NCBI RefSeq assembly: GCF_003946505.1
Contig: NZ_RHON01000001.1
Span: 372,001-436,000 of the forward strand
Direction: 5' to 3'
DNA length: 64,000 nt
DNA from: Companilactobacillus mishanensis
GTDB lineage: Bacteria; Bacillota; Bacilli; Lactobacillales; Lactobacillaceae
This document shows, piece after piece, positions 28,062-37,755 of the stretch (position 1 is its first letter; the number at the start of each line of letters is the position of its first letter). The position numbers were made by a program, and so were the translations under genes. The notes under the pieces are model-generated. The model saw only the letters and a list, made by a program, of their open reading frames with translations. It did not search any database and had not been told where the DNA came from.

Positions 28062-30476
28062 TTAGTCAATGTGTTGTGGTTCATTATCGATCGCAATGGA
28101 AAAACCACGTCTGGCTTCCCCTTGTGTATCATTTAATATTTCCATTAATTTTTCGTGTAATTTTGGTTCATGCTTATATTTTACAATAATTTGATAAAAA
28201 TATTTATTCTGTTTTCTAGCTATCATAGTTGGACTAGGTCCAAGCAAGATTGCTTTATCTGATAATGCTGTCTGTAACTGTTTTTTCAGCCAAAAACTTT
28301 GTTTCAATGCCTGACTCTCAATTTGATGAGAAACACTGATCAAGGTCGTGAAATAATATGGTGTATATCCGGACTGATGTCGTAAATACATCTCTTGTTT
28401 ATAAAAGGTCTCATAATCCTGCATCGCGGCATCCTTAATAGCATAGTGATCTGGATTATAAGTTTGAATTATAACGTGACCTTCTTTTTCAGCACGTCCA
28501 GCACGACCACTTACTTGCGTCAATAATTGGAATGTACGCTCACTGGCACGATAGTCAGAAATACTCAAAGTCGTATCAGCATTTATTACCCCTACTAAAG
28601 TAACATTTGGAAAATCTAATCCTTTGGCAATCATCTGTGTACCTAACAAAATGTCGGCCTCATGCTTACTAAATTTTTCAATTAAGGCAGCATGAGAACC
28701 TTTCCTACGAGTCGTATCGACATCCATTCTCAAAACTCTTGCATCTGGATAAATTTCATTTAACTGTTTCTCGATATTCTCTGTTCCGGTTCCATAAAAA
28801 CCGATTTTCTTACTCTTACAGTTAGGACAGATATGAGGAACATTTTCTTCGTGACCACAATAATGACACTTCATTTTTCCCAAGTTTTTGTGGTAAGTCA
28901 AAGATACATCACAATTGGGACACTTCAGAACAAAACCACATTCACGGCACATCAAGAATGATGAATAGCCTCGACGATTAAGCAAAACTATCGCCTGTTC
29001 TTTTCGTTTCAAAACACGCCACAAATTATCTTGCAATAATGGTGAAAAATCGCCTTTTACAGCAGAATTTTCAGCATTACGCATATCAACGATTTGAACA
29101 TGTGGCAAAGCATGATTATTGATACGTTTAGTCATATTGATCAGCTTATAAACACCTTTTTGAGCACGAGCTCTAGATTCCAAACTAGGTGTTGCACTTC
29201 CCAATACTAATGGACAATTATTATAGTCTGAACGCCATTTTGCGACATCCCTAGCATGATATCTAGGATTGTCATCTTGCTTATAACTTGCCTCATGTTC
29301 TTCATCGATGATTATCAAGCCAATATTATCAAGTGGAGCAAACACTGCACTTCTGGCACCGACGACAACTTTGACACTACCATTTTCAATTCGTGACCAT
29401 TCATCGTATCTTTCACCACTCGACAGACCACTGTGCAAAACCGCCACCTGATCTCCAAATCTACCAATAACTCGATTGACCATTTGCGGAGTTAAAGATA
29501 TTTCTGGAACCAACATTAATGCCGTTTTTCCTTGTTCTAAGGCTTTCTGGATAGATTGGAGATAAACTTCAGTCTTTCCACTTCCAGTGACTCCTTCTAT
29601 CAGAAAGGTATCAGATTTATCATCAACAATTGAGTCACTTATATCCTTTACGGCAGTAGATTGTTCTTCGGTTAATTCTAAGTTACTTGTTCTTTCAGGG
29701 TTTATCCCAACTGGTTTACGTCGTTTAGTTATCTCAATAAACTTCAATAAATTATTTTTTTCAGCTGTCTTGAGTGTGGCTCTTGTGATTTTAAATTGAT
29801 TTTCCAGATTGCTTACTTCAATTGGTAAATCATCATGATGAGACAACAAAAAATCAACAAGGTTATGTTGAGCCTTGGCGTTACTACGTAATTTGTCTTT
29901 GGCTTCAAGTAGTTGATCAGTATTTAAATCGGTCGTTATTACTTGTCTAGTTAATGAATTAGCTTGATTTTCCACCACATATTCAATATCTATTTTATGA
30001 GCACGCTTCAATTTTGCAATTTTTCTCAGAGTTTGTTCTTCGGTGTCTTTGGTGATTTCCAAGGTTAATTGGTTGTCTAATAACTTCTTTACGTCCGCAT
30101 CGTTTTCAAATCCTTCTGATGCAACTACAAATTGTTTGTATTTGGCGCGCATTACATTTGGTAACATCGTTTGTAAACAGGAGATTTGGAACGCATACGT
30201 GGTGTCGGCCAACCAATATGACAACTTGATCATTTCTTGAGATAGAACTGGTTTTACATCAATTACCCTCTCGATTGGTTTCAACTTACCTGTGAAGTCA
30301 CTATGGTCTCTGACTTCCATTACAAATCCTTGAACTTTACGTTTACCTTTACCAAAACCAACTTCTACTCGAACTCCAGGTATCACGACTTCAACTAATG
30401 AATCTGGTATTTCATATTCAAAAGGACGATTCGTTTGCATTGTTGGTACATCAACAATTACTTCAGCTACTGCCAT
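28062..30476 (-). CDS. priA: Primosomal protein PriA
   Basis: Helicase that reloads the replisome at stalled forks. The 804 residues have an N-terminal DNA-binding region, helicase lobes with VTGSGKTEVYL, IDEEHE and a zinc region with CRECGFVLKCPNC and CHYCGHEENVPHICPNC, then the lobe with GTQMIAKGLDFPNV and GRAGR. It is the first gene of a long unit through thiN. Confidence 0.97.
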   Translation of the reverse strand: MAVAEVIVDVPTMQTNRPFEYEIPDSLVEVVIPGVRVEVGFGKGKRKVQGFVMEVRDHSDFTGKLKPIERVIDVKPVLSQEMIKLSYWLADTTYAFQISCLQTMLPNVMRAKYKQFVVASEGFENDADVKKLLDNQLTLEITKDTEEQTLRKIAKLKRAHKIDIEYVVENQANSLTRQVITTDLNTDQLLEAKDKLRSNAKAQHNLVDFLLSHHDDLPIEVSNLENQFKITRATLKTAEKNNLLKFIEITKRRKPVGINPERTSNLELTEEQSTAVKDISDSIVDDKSDTFLIEGVTGSGKTEVYLQSIQKALEQGKTALMLVPEISLTPQMVNRVIGRFGDQVAVLHSGLSSGERYDEWSRIENGSVKVVVGARSAVFAPLDNIGLIIIDEEHEASYKQDDNPRYHARDVAKWRSDYNNCPLVLGSATPSLESRARAQKGVYKLINMTKRINNHALPHVQIVDMRNAENSAVKGDFSPLLQDNLWRVLKRKEQAIVLLNRRGYSSFLMCRECGFVLKCPNCDVSLTYHKNLGKMKCHYCGHEENVPHICPNCKSKKIGFYGTGTENIEKQLNEIYPDARVLRMDVDTTRRKGSHAALIEKFSKHEADILLGTQMIAKGLDFPNVTLVGVINADTTLSISDYRASERTFQLLTQVSGRAGRAEKEGHVIIQTYNPDHYAIKDAAMQDYETFYKQEMYLRHQSGYTPYYFTTLISVSHQIESQALKQSFWLKKQLQTALSDKAILLGPSPTMIARKQNKYFYQIIVKYKHEPKLHEKLMEILNDTQGEARRGFSIAIDNEPQHID

Positions 30477-30499
30477 GATTTCACCTGCCTAACCTCAAA

Positions 30500-30529
30500 A
30501 TATTATTTCTAATAAAAAAACCTTCACAA
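30500..30529 (-). promoter_or_regulatory. priA promoter overlapping the rpoZ terminator
   Basis: TTGTGA (30524-30529) and TAATAT (30500-30505), with 18 bases between. The -35 sits in the terminator 3' arm. It is the likely start of the priA-fmt-rsmB-phosphatase-kinase-rsgA-rpe-thiN unit. Confidence 0.5.
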
Positions 30530-30554
30530 TTATCATTTTGACAATCAGTGAAGG
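30514..30554 (-). terminator. Terminator after rpoZ
   Basis: A 7-bp outer stem (30521-30527 with 30548-30554) and an inner stem, followed by seven T on the minus strand, right after the gmk-rpoZ pair. Confidence 0.85.
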
Positions 30555-30560
30555 AACAAA

Positions 30561-30815
30561 TTAATTTTCGTCTTTTTTCTCTTCTTCAACTTTTTCGGCT
30601 TCTTTTTCAAGAAGAATTGAATCTGGATCGATTTCAATTTTATCATCAGCAATTTCTTCAAATGCTTTTCCGATAGTTCTTGGTGATTCGTAGTGGTTCA
30701 ATAATTCAATATCCCCAGCTTCTAATTCATGTGCTCTTTTGGCTGCTAAAACAGCAAGTGAGTATCTCGAATCAACTCTGTCTAATAATTTATCAATTGA
30801 TGGATAGCTTATCAT
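30561..30815 (-). CDS. rpoZ: RNA polymerase omega subunit
   Basis: Small subunit that helps assemble RNA polymerase. The 84 residues begin [20 protein letters not shown] and contain [11 protein letters not shown], the omega core; an acidic-basic C-terminal tail follows. It lies one base after gmk, the usual pairing. Confidence 0.96.
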   Translation of the reverse strand: MISYPSIDKLLDRVDSRYSLAVLAAKRAHELEAGDIELLNHYESPRTIGKAFEEIADDKIEIDPDSILLEKEAEKVEEEKKDEN

Positions 30816-30816
30816 A

Positions 30817-31431
30817 TTAGTCTTCTCCTATTATTTTTTTATATTTATCAATAACACGTGGCACTCTTAAGTGTTCACTTCTTATTATACCTTCAATTTT
30901 TTTGACTGCGTTAGGTATTTTATCATTAACTACGGCATAATCATAGTTTGACATCATTTCGATTTCTTTTTTAGCTTGTTCCATTCGCTTATCGATCGTC
31001 TTTGCATCATCTGTTCCACGATGTGTAATTCGTCTTCTCAAACTAGGAAGGTCAGGTGGTGTTAGGAAGATATAAACACCATCAGGCATCTTCTCACGAA
31101 CTTGCATAGCTCCGTTGACTTCGATTTCAAGCAGGACATCAGTACCAGCTTCTAGTTTCTCGTTAACGTATTTCAATGGTGTTCCATAATAATGATCAAC
31201 ATACTTGGCATACTCAAGCATACCACCATTTTTTATTTCATCCTCGAATTGTTCGTTCGTGCGAAAATAATAATCTACACCATCTTCTTCACCTGGACGC
31301 ATCTCACGAGTTGTCATTGAAACAGAATAGTCGAATCTAATTGAAGACTTATTCAACATTGCTTTTCTAACTGTCCCTTTACCAACACCTGAGGGGCCAG
31401 ACAAAACTATTAACATACCTTTTGCTGACAT
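30817..31431 (-). CDS. gmk: Guanylate kinase
   Basis: Phosphorylates GMP to GDP. The 204 residues show [16 protein letters not shown] (P-loop), [17 protein letters not shown] and YYGTPLKYV with the [10 protein letters not shown] region. A weak promoter candidate (TTGCAA, 16 bases, TATAGA) lies in the divergent gap. It is the first gene of gmk-rpoZ. Confidence 0.97.
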   Translation of the reverse strand: MSAKGMLIVLSGPSGVGKGTVRKAMLNKSSIRFDYSVSMTTREMRPGEEDGVDYYFRTNEQFEDEIKNGGMLEYAKYVDHYYGTPLKYVNEKLEAGTDVLLEIEVNGAMQVREKMPDGVYIFLTPPDLPSLRRRITHRGTDDAKTIDKRMEQAKKEIEMMSNYDYAVVNDKIPNAVKKIEGIIRSEHLRVPRVIDKYKKIIGED

Positions 31432-31545
31432 TAACTTATCCCTACTATCTATATATATTGTTATCTATCTTGCAATAGAATTGGTCTATTTTCAAGAGTT
31501 TGCGAGCATAACAAAACAAAATAATTAAGAAAACTTAAGAATAAG

Positions 31546-31574
31546 TTGCTAATGCGAACAGAAGTTCGTATACT
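31546..31574 (+). promoter_or_regulatory. SOS-controlled promoter of the 31609 gene
   Basis: TTGCTA (31546-31551) and TATACT (31569-31574) are 17 bases apart, and the last 14 bases of that spacer are a perfect SOS box. LexA bound there would block RNA polymerase directly. Confidence 0.75.
31555..31568. promoter_or_regulatory. SOS box 1 (perfect)
   Basis: CGAACAGAAGTTCG, a perfect CGAAC-N4-GTTCG, lying between the -35 and -10 elements. Confidence 0.88.
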
Positions 31575-31581
31575 TGTGATA

Positions 31582-31595
31582 CAAACAAATGTTCG
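31582..31595. promoter_or_regulatory. SOS box 2
   Basis: CAAACAAATGTTCG, one mismatch from the consensus arms. It lies at the predicted transcription start, 13 bases after box 1 and before the ribosome site GGGGGAAG. Confidence 0.7.
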
Positions 31596-31608
31596 GGGGA
31601 AGTAAAAA

Positions 31609-31932
31609 ATGCAACTACAAACACGTTTAAATAATAATTTTGCTAAAAATTTGATCCACTCTACTACAGATTTTATTGATCGTAACTTCGATATCAGATT
31701 CGGTGAAAATGATATGTCACAACTAATTCAAATGCCAATGAATCAATTAAGTTTATTTGCTCACCAAAGTCTTGAAAACAGATATTTGGTCGTAATAACT
31801 ATGTTAAACGAAGAGCAATACCATGGCAAGCTAATAAAGGCTGTTGATCAAAATAAATATATCATGAAAATCACAGATGGCTTTTACAAAATTGTCGAAT
31901 TAGATCAATTGAAATCAATTAATTTAATCTAA
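31609..31932 (+). CDS. SOS-regulated small protein, possibly YolD-like
   Basis: A 107-residue soluble protein, not firmly recognised. The last ~50 residues (NRYLVVITM...YHGKLIKAVDQNKYIMKITDG...VELDQLKSI) follow the strand pattern of YolD-like proteins, which elsewhere accompany SOS-induced Y-family polymerases such as UvrX; the first half is polar and helical. No polymerase gene is nearby. Two SOS boxes in its promoter make LexA control very likely. ATG 31609 has GGGGGAAG upstream. It is convergent with recN, overlapping it by 9 bases, so recN transcription may run antisense through it. A YolD role is inference; the regulation is clearer than the function. Confidence 0.8.
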   Translation: MQLQTRLNNNFAKNLIHSTTDFIDRNFDIRFGENDMSQLIQMPMNQLSLFAHQSLENRYLVVITMLNEEQYHGKLIKAVDQNKYIMKITDGFYKIVELDQLKSINLI

Positions 31933-33621
31933 CTTCTCCTGTTCACCTTGTGCTAATTCAAGTAATTCCTTTGCATGCTCTCGTGTCAGGTCGGTAATTT
32001 TTGTACCTGCTAACATTAATGAAATAGCTTCAACTCTTTCGTGATCGTCCAATAATGAGACTTCAGTTTCAGTCTTGTCATGGGCGGTCTTTTTTTCTAT
32101 CTGGAACTGTTGCTCACTCATAGCAGCAACTTGAGGTAAATGTGTAATACACAGAACTTGTAATGATTGCGCTACACGATAAATTTTATCACCAATTGCT
32201 TGAGCAACTCGACCACTGACACCGGTATCTATTTCATCGAAAACAATCGTCTCAACATTCATTTTGGCAGCAATGATTGCTTCAAAGGCCAAAATAACAC
32301 GTGAAAGTTCACCACCCGAAGCAACTCGAACCAACGGTTTAAAGTCTTCACCAACATTAGTCTTCAGATTAAATCTAATTGCATCCATTCCGTTTTCGTT
32401 TAAAGTGTTATCACCTAAACTGTTAAACTCGACGTCAAACTTTGCATTCTTCATATATAAATCTTTTAACTCATGATTGATCGATTTAGACAATTTAGTG
32501 GCTGTCTTATGTCTTTCATCAGATAACTCTTTGGCAAGTTCTAAAAGCTCAGCCTGCATTGATTGCAACTCCACCTTTAATTGTTCTTCCGAAGTATCAT
32601 CGATATTGATTTTTTCTAATTCATCATGAGCATCTATCCCAAACTGAATGACCTCATCTAATGACGGACCATATTTCTTTTTAAGATTATCGATCACAAT
32701 CAATCTTTTTTGAATTTCATCAAGTCGATTTTCATCAAAGTCCAGACTACCGATTTCATCAGAAATAGTCGTAAGGTCATCCTGAAGCTGGTAATAGGCA
32801 CCATTAATAGAGTTATACAACTCTTGATATGCAGAATCATACTCTTGAATGCCGTCTAGTTGATCTCGGACATTTCCCAAAGCATCGACTACACCAGTAT
32901 TGTTCTCAGATAATAATTGATAACTAGCCTGTAGGGCACTGCTGATTTTTTCAAAATTTGCTAAATGGTTTTTCTCATCGTCTAATGAGTCATCTTCACC
33001 ACTGGTCAAATTTGCGCTATCAATTTCGCTGATTTGAAATTTCAACATATCAATTCTCTGGACGATATTTTGAGAATCCTTTTGAATGGCACGTAATCTC
33101 GCTCGTTTATCTTGGAATTCATGGAATTTATCTCTATAGGTATTTAATAGGTTATGTGCCTTTTCGTTAGAAAATCTATCTAGAATTATTATGTGGTTAT
33201 CTTCATCCAATAGCTCTTGTGATTGATTTTGACCATGAATCTCAACCAAATATTTTCCTAGATCTTTAAGTACATTGGTTTTCACTAATTCATTATTAAC
33301 TCTACAAACGTTTCTACCTTTACGGTTGATCTCCCGTTTGATTATTATTTGGTTATCATCATGTTTTATTCCAAAACTATCCAAGACATTGAAAATAGGA
33401 CTATTTGAATTAACTTCAAATAATCCTTGTACTTTCAAACTATTTTCGCCCGTTCGAACAAAGTCGATCGATGATCGACTTCCGACTAATAAACCTAATG
33501 CATCAATAATGATTGATTTACCAGCACCAGTTTCACCAGTTAATGCGGACATTCCATTTTTAAAATCCATCTGTAATTGACTAATGATTGCAAAATTATT
33601 TATGATCAATTTTTTTAACAT
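31924..33621 (-). CDS. recN: DNA repair protein RecN
   Basis: SMC-like ATPase that organises double-strand break ends. The 565 residues have the N-terminal LIINNFAII, Walker A GETGAGKSIIIDAL, a central coiled coil (about 150-360) and a C-terminal head with VRVASGGELSRV and VFDEIDTGVSGR. It follows tlyA by 8 bases; argR, often found between them, is absent. Confidence 0.97.
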   Translation of the reverse strand: MLKKLIINNFAIISQLQMDFKNGMSALTGETGAGKSIIIDALGLLVGSRSSIDFVRTGENSLKVQGLFEVNSNSPIFNVLDSFGIKHDDNQIIIKREINRKGRNVCRVNNELVKTNVLKDLGKYLVEIHGQNQSQELLDEDNHIIILDRFSNEKAHNLLNTYRDKFHEFQDKRARLRAIQKDSQNIVQRIDMLKFQISEIDSANLTSGEDDSLDDEKNHLANFEKISSALQASYQLLSENNTGVVDALGNVRDQLDGIQEYDSAYQELYNSINGAYYQLQDDLTTISDEIGSLDFDENRLDEIQKRLIVIDNLKKKYGPSLDEVIQFGIDAHDELEKINIDDTSEEQLKVELQSMQAELLELAKELSDERHKTATKLSKSINHELKDLYMKNAKFDVEFNSLGDNTLNENGMDAIRFNLKTNVGEDFKPLVRVASGGELSRVILAFEAIIAAKMNVETIVFDEIDTGVSGRVAQAIGDKIYRVAQSLQVLCITHLPQVAAMSEQQFQIEKKTAHDKTETEVSLLDDHERVEAISLMLAGTKITDLTREHAKELLELAQGEQEKLD

Positions 33622-33629
33622 TGAGTCAC

Positions 33630-34457
33630 CTATTTTTTATTCAAATTTGCATATGCTGCTGCCATTGTATCTTCGATTGAAACTGAACTCAATATTGCTC
33701 CATCAGACTCTTCTGAAGGTTTGCGGATATGCATCAGAAATTCTATATTACCTTCTCCACCTTTGATGGGTGAAAAATCCAATCCTTCAACAATAAATCC
33801 GGTCTCCTTTGCAAAATTCAATATTTTATTCAATACCATCTCGTGAACTTTATGATCACGAACTATCCCGTGTTTTCCAACATTCTCTGGTCCAGCCTCA
33901 AATTGAGGTTTGATCAAGCATACTGCATCTGCTCCAGGAATAATGATATTGAACATTGGTCCCAATATTAATTCAAGAGAAATAAAAGATACATCGGTCA
34001 TGGCAAATTCGGGCAAACCTTCGTGGAAATCTTCAGGTTTACTGTATCGGAAGTTTACACGTTCCATTACAATTACTCGTTCATCTTTTCGCAACTTCCA
34101 TGCTAATTGATTGTAACCAACATCTAGTGCATAGACCTTTTTAGCACCATTTTGTAAGGCAACATCTGTAAATCCACCTGTCGATGATCCGATATCTAAA
34201 CATGTTTTATCAGTCAAATCAATGTTAAAGGACTCAACTGCTTTCTCCAGTTTATAACCACCACGACTGACATACTTACTATGTGCACCCTCAACAACAT
34301 GAAAAATTGTTTCTGGATCAACTTTTTCACCAGGTTTATCAAATCTAAGATTATCTTGATTATAGACTTCACCGGCCATAACAGATCTCTTTGCCTGTTC
34401 ACGTGATTCAAATAAATTTTGTTCTACTAATAGAACATCTACACGTTCTTTTGCCAC
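33630..34457 (-). CDS. tlyA: TlyA family rRNA methyltransferase/putative hemolysin
   Basis: A methyltransferase of the TlyA/YqxC family, known in some species to 2'-O-methylate rRNA. The 275 residues have an N-terminal S4 RNA-binding domain (RVDVLLVEQNLFESREQAKRS) and an FtsJ-like domain with CLDIGSSTGGFTD and SLELILGPMF. The start is GTG (34457) with AGGAG upstream. Placement between ispA and recN is conserved. The target here is unproven. Confidence 0.93.
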   Translation of the reverse strand: MAKERVDVLLVEQNLFESREQAKRSVMAGEVYNQDNLRFDKPGEKVDPETIFHVVEGAHSKYVSRGGYKLEKAVESFNIDLTDKTCLDIGSSTGGFTDVALQNGAKKVYALDVGYNQLAWKLRKDERVIVMERVNFRYSKPEDFHEGLPEFAMTDVSFISLELILGPMFNIIIPGADAVCLIKPQFEAGPENVGKHGIVRDHKVHEMVLNKILNFAKETGFIVEGLDFSPIKGGEGNIEFLMHIRKPSEESDGAILSSVSIEDTMAAAYANLNKK

Positions 34458-34466
34458 AGTATTCTC

Positions 34467-35315
34467 CTATTTCTTGAAATAATCTAAAAAGCTTACCAAT
34501 AACTTTTTATCGAATTTTTCTTCTCGTAAAACAGCATTTAATGCATCTTTAACTAAATTACGCAGTTTTTCTTCAGTTTCTTTTTTACCGATCAAATTAG
34601 GGAAAGTATTCTTATCTACATCTTCACCATCATCCGCATCGTCAAGATCATCCTTTAATTGAAATGCTAATCCAACTTTTTCAGCATATTCAACTAAATT
34701 CTTTGAAAGGCTGTGATCTGCACAAGAAGCACCAATCGTTATTGCTGCAGTAATTAAATCTGCAGTTTTTTGTTTATGTAAAGTTGTCAATTCATCAATA
34801 TTTAATTGCTTATCTTCTTTGGTAATATCAGTCATCTGACCGGCTACCATACCCATAGGGCCGGCATTATGAGACAGAATCCTCACTGCGGCCATTCGCT
34901 TACTTGTATCCAATTCAGATTTTGCTAACCAATAAAACGCATGGGTCAATAGGCCATCACCCGCTAGTACAGCTGGGCCAGTACCAAATTTCTTATGACT
35001 TGTTAACTGCCCTCGACGATAATCATCATTGTCCATTTCAGGCAAATCATCGTGAATCAAGGAATATGTATGAATAAGCTCAATCGCACCAGCAACTTCA
35101 AAATATTTTGGAAGGTCGGCCTCGGCAACTCCAGAAGAATAGACAGTCGCCAGCAATAACATTGGGCGAACTCGTTTACCCCCTGAATTTACAGAATACA
35201 ACATCGCATCACGTAATGTTGGTTGTTTAATTTCAGTAGTCAGCCTATCTGTTAAAAATTGATCAAAAGCAGGCAATATTCTTTTATGAAACTCATCAAA
35301 TGTGGTAATTTCCAA
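34467..35315 (-). CDS. ispA: Polyprenyl synthetase (farnesyl diphosphate synthase)
   Basis: Head-to-tail prenyl transferase making C15 isoprenoid for undecaprenyl and quinone precursors. The 282 residues have GGKRVRP, the first DDxxD motif DDLPEMDND and the second DDLDDADDG. The start codon is TTG at 35315. It lies 2 bases after xseB within folD-xseA-xseB-ispA-tlyA-recN. Product length is assigned from family, not proven. Confidence 0.95.
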   Translation of the reverse strand: MEITTFDEFHKRILPAFDQFLTDRLTTEIKQPTLRDAMLYSVNSGGKRVRPMLLLATVYSSGVAEADLPKYFEVAGAIELIHTYSLIHDDLPEMDNDDYRRGQLTSHKKFGTGPAVLAGDGLLTHAFYWLAKSELDTSKRMAAVRILSHNAGPMGMVAGQMTDITKEDKQLNIDELTTLHKQKTADLITAAITIGASCADHSLSKNLVEYAEKVGLAFQLKDDLDDADDGEDVDKNTFPNLIGKKETEEKLRNLVKDALNAVLREEKFDKKLLVSFLDYFKK

Positions 35316-35317
35316 AA

Positions 35318-35557
35318 TTAATTTTCGTCCTTATCATTTTCATCGTTGATTGTTGATTCAGATCCATCTTTAGCCATAACTTTGGTAACAGTAGATTCAG
35401 CTTCGGAAAGAGTTTTCTCGAGACTCTTGCTCAATGCTACTCCAGATTTGAATTTTTCCATAGCTTGTTCTAATGGAACATTACCTTTTTCCAAATCAGT
35501 AACGATTTGTTCTAGATCTGCCATATTTTCTTCAAAACTTTTTTTCTTTTCAGCCAT
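35318..35557 (-). CDS. xseB: Exodeoxyribonuclease VII small subunit
   Basis: Small helical subunit that binds XseA for ssDNA degradation. The 79 residues have KSFEENMADLEQIVTDLEKGNVPLEQAMEKF, the family hallmark. The open frame reaches 35569 with a GTG, but ATG 35557 has GAGG upstream and is preferred. It overlaps the xseA end by 8 bases. Confidence 0.96.
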   Translation of the reverse strand: MAEKKKSFEENMADLEQIVTDLEKGNVPLEQAMEKFKSGVALSKSLEKTLSEAESTVTKVMAKDGSESTINDENDKDEN

Positions 35558-36902
35558 CTTTTTCCTCACTAATATCTTTTGTCACCAATTTTACTGAACC
35601 ATTATGAACTCTTAAATTAACGTTTTTACCAACTTTGTAATCTGAAACGTCCTTCAATACTTTTCCATCATCATCTGATGCTACGGCATATCCACGACTA
35701 AGAGTTTTTAAAGGACTCAATGAATCCAACGAACCGACTTGTTTCCCAAAAGCACTTCTTTGCCTGCTAAGCAAAGCACTAGTTGAACGTGCCATTCTTT
35801 GGAAATCATTTGCAACACGAGCTTGATAATTCTTGATTTGAGATTGTGGTGATACTTGAACTAATCTGTTTTCATTGTTCCAAAGTCTTTCTTTGCCACG
35901 TCCAACATAATTATTGGTGTCTTGAATCAATTTTGTGGTCAAATTATCAACTTTTTGCAAATAAACTTCATAGATTCTTTCTGGATGTTGCAAAACACCA
36001 GTCTCAGCTAGATTCTTTATCTTATCTCGATATGTATCAAGAATCTTATTTTGTGCAGTTTCCAATCTGATCTCCATTTTTTGAATATCTGTTAAAACAT
36101 CCCTCAAAACTGGAGTTGCCAATTCTGCTGCTGCAGTTGGAGTCGGTGCACGTAAATCTGCAACTAAGTCGGCAATTGTAGTATCAGTTTCGTGACCAAC
36201 AGAAGAAATTACTGGAATTTTACTATTAACAATAGCCTCAGCGACTATTTCCTCGTTAAACGGCCATAAATCTTCAATAGATCCACCACCACGACCAATA
36301 ATTATCGTGTCAAAATCCCCAATAGCATTAATCTGATTCAAACGTTCAACGATTGCTGGTGCAGCCGCATCCCCCTGCACTTGTGCAGGAAATAAGACTA
36401 ATTGAACAATCGGATATCGTCTTTTAACAGTTGTCATAATGTCGTGAATAACCGCTCCTGATTCACTAGTAACGACCGCAATCTTTTTGGGGAACTTTGT
36501 AATTGGCATCTTGGGTTGACTAAATACACCCAATTTTTGCAATCTCTGCTTCAATTGTTCAAAAGCAAGATACAAAGATCCCAACCCATCAGGCTCCATT
36601 GAATCTACATAAATCTGATAGGCACCAGTCGATTCATAAAGGGAAACACGACCTCTAACTAAAACCTTCATACCTTCTTCAGGTTGAAACTTCACCTTGC
36701 TGAATGCAGATTTGAACATAATTGCAGAAATCTTAGCTTTGTCATCTTTCAACGAGAAATATTGATGAGCATTTGGTCTTAACCTAAAATTAGAAATTTC
36801 TCCCATCAAATAGACGTGTCCCAAATAGGGATCCACGTCAAATTTGCGTTTAATATATTGTGTTAATGCAGTAACCGTTAAATATTTATCTGAATCAGGC
36901 AT
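35550..36902 (-). CDS. xseA: Exodeoxyribonuclease VII large subunit
   Basis: Catalytic subunit. From ATG 36902, 450 residues have the OB-fold with YLTVTALTQYIKRKF, then the catalytic domain with KKIAVVTSESGAVIHDI, IIIGRGGGSIEDLWPFNEE and SVGHETDTTIADLVAD, and a coiled C-terminus. The ATG at 36902 matches the family start MPDSDKYL better than the upstream in-frame codon. It overlaps the folD end by 8 bases. Confidence 0.96.
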   Translation of the reverse strand: MPDSDKYLTVTALTQYIKRKFDVDPYLGHVYLMGEISNFRLRPNAHQYFSLKDDKAKISAIMFKSAFSKVKFQPEEGMKVLVRGRVSLYESTGAYQIYVDSMEPDGLGSLYLAFEQLKQRLQKLGVFSQPKMPITKFPKKIAVVTSESGAVIHDIMTTVKRRYPIVQLVLFPAQVQGDAAAPAIVERLNQINAIGDFDTIIIGRGGGSIEDLWPFNEEIVAEAIVNSKIPVISSVGHETDTTIADLVADLRAPTPTAAAELATPVLRDVLTDIQKMEIRLETAQNKILDTYRDKIKNLAETGVLQHPERIYEVYLQKVDNLTTKLIQDTNNYVGRGKERLWNNENRLVQVSPQSQIKNYQARVANDFQRMARSTSALLSRQRSAFGKQVGSLDSLSPLKTLSRGYAVASDDDGKVLKDVSDYKVGKNVNLRVHNGSVKLVTKDISEEKDG

Positions 36903-37743
36903 TTGCTCTCGCCTCTGCAAGTTCAAGGACCTGGTCCATCAATGCAGTAATTGTCATAGGTCCAACTCCACCAGGCACTGGAGTCATCATTGAAGCTGTA
37001 TTCTCAACGTCAGCAAAGTCAACGTCTCCACAAAGCTTATCGTTTTCATCACGATCCATTCCAACATCAACGACCACGGCACCGTCTTTCACATAATCCT
37101 TAGTAACAAATTTAGCTTGTCCAATTGCAACAACTAAAATATCAGCAGTTTTTGCCAATTCTTTAAGATTCTTTGTATGCGAATGTGCAATTGTGACTGT
37201 AGCATTTCTAGCAAGCATCATTGCTGCAACGGGTTTACCAACGATATTACTACGTCCAATGATAACGACATTCTTGCCATCCAGATCAACATCGTAATAA
37301 TCTAACATCATCAAAATACCTGCAGCTGTTGCAGGTTTTGTGTGTGGTTCACCGATCCAAAGATTTCCAACGTTGTCTGGTGCGAAGCCATCGACATCTT
37401 TTTTCGAATCAATTGCTTGGATAACACGTTCTTCGTTAATACTCTTTGGTAATGGCAATTGAACAATAAATCCATCAACAGTTTTGTCGTTATTAAGTTC
37501 GTCAATTTTAGCCAAAAGTTCATTTTCAGACACATCATCTTTGTAGTGAATCAGTTGAAAATCCATACCCAGTTTTTCAGCACGTCTTCTCTTATTTCTA
37601 ACGTAAACTGAACTAGCACCACTGTCACCAACTAAGATAACAGCAATACTTGGAGTAATACCCTTTTTCTTTAAATCTTCAACACGGAGAGTCATCTTTT
37701 CATCTAATGCTCCCGCAACTTTTTTTCCATCTAATAATTTCAT
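36895..37743 (-). CDS. folD: Methylenetetrahydrofolate dehydrogenase/cyclohydrolase FolD
   Basis: Bifunctional one-carbon enzyme making 10-formyl-THF, used for purines and fMet. About 282 residues with YVRNKRRRAEKLG (catalytic Lys segment), QLPLPKSI, PDNVGNLW and IGRSNIVGKPVAAMM. ATG 37743 gives the family N-terminus MKLLDGKKVAG; an ATG at 37755 is the alternative and sits directly after a terminator-like T-run. Neither has a good ribosome site, so the start is uncertain. Confidence 0.93.
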   Translation of the reverse strand: MKLLDGKKVAGALDEKMTLRVEDLKKKGITPSIAVILVGDSGASSVYVRNKRRRAEKLGMDFQLIHYKDDVSENELLAKIDELNNDKTVDGFIVQLPLPKSINEERVIQAIDSKKDVDGFAPDNVGNLWIGEPHTKPATAAGILMMLDYYDVDLDGKNVVIIGRSNIVGKPVAAMMLARNATVTIAHSHTKNLKELAKTADILVVAIGQAKFVTKDYVKDGAVVVDVGMDRDENDKLCGDVDFADVENTASMMTPVPGGVGPMTITALMDQVLELAEARANA

Positions 37744-37755
37744 GTCATTTACCAT

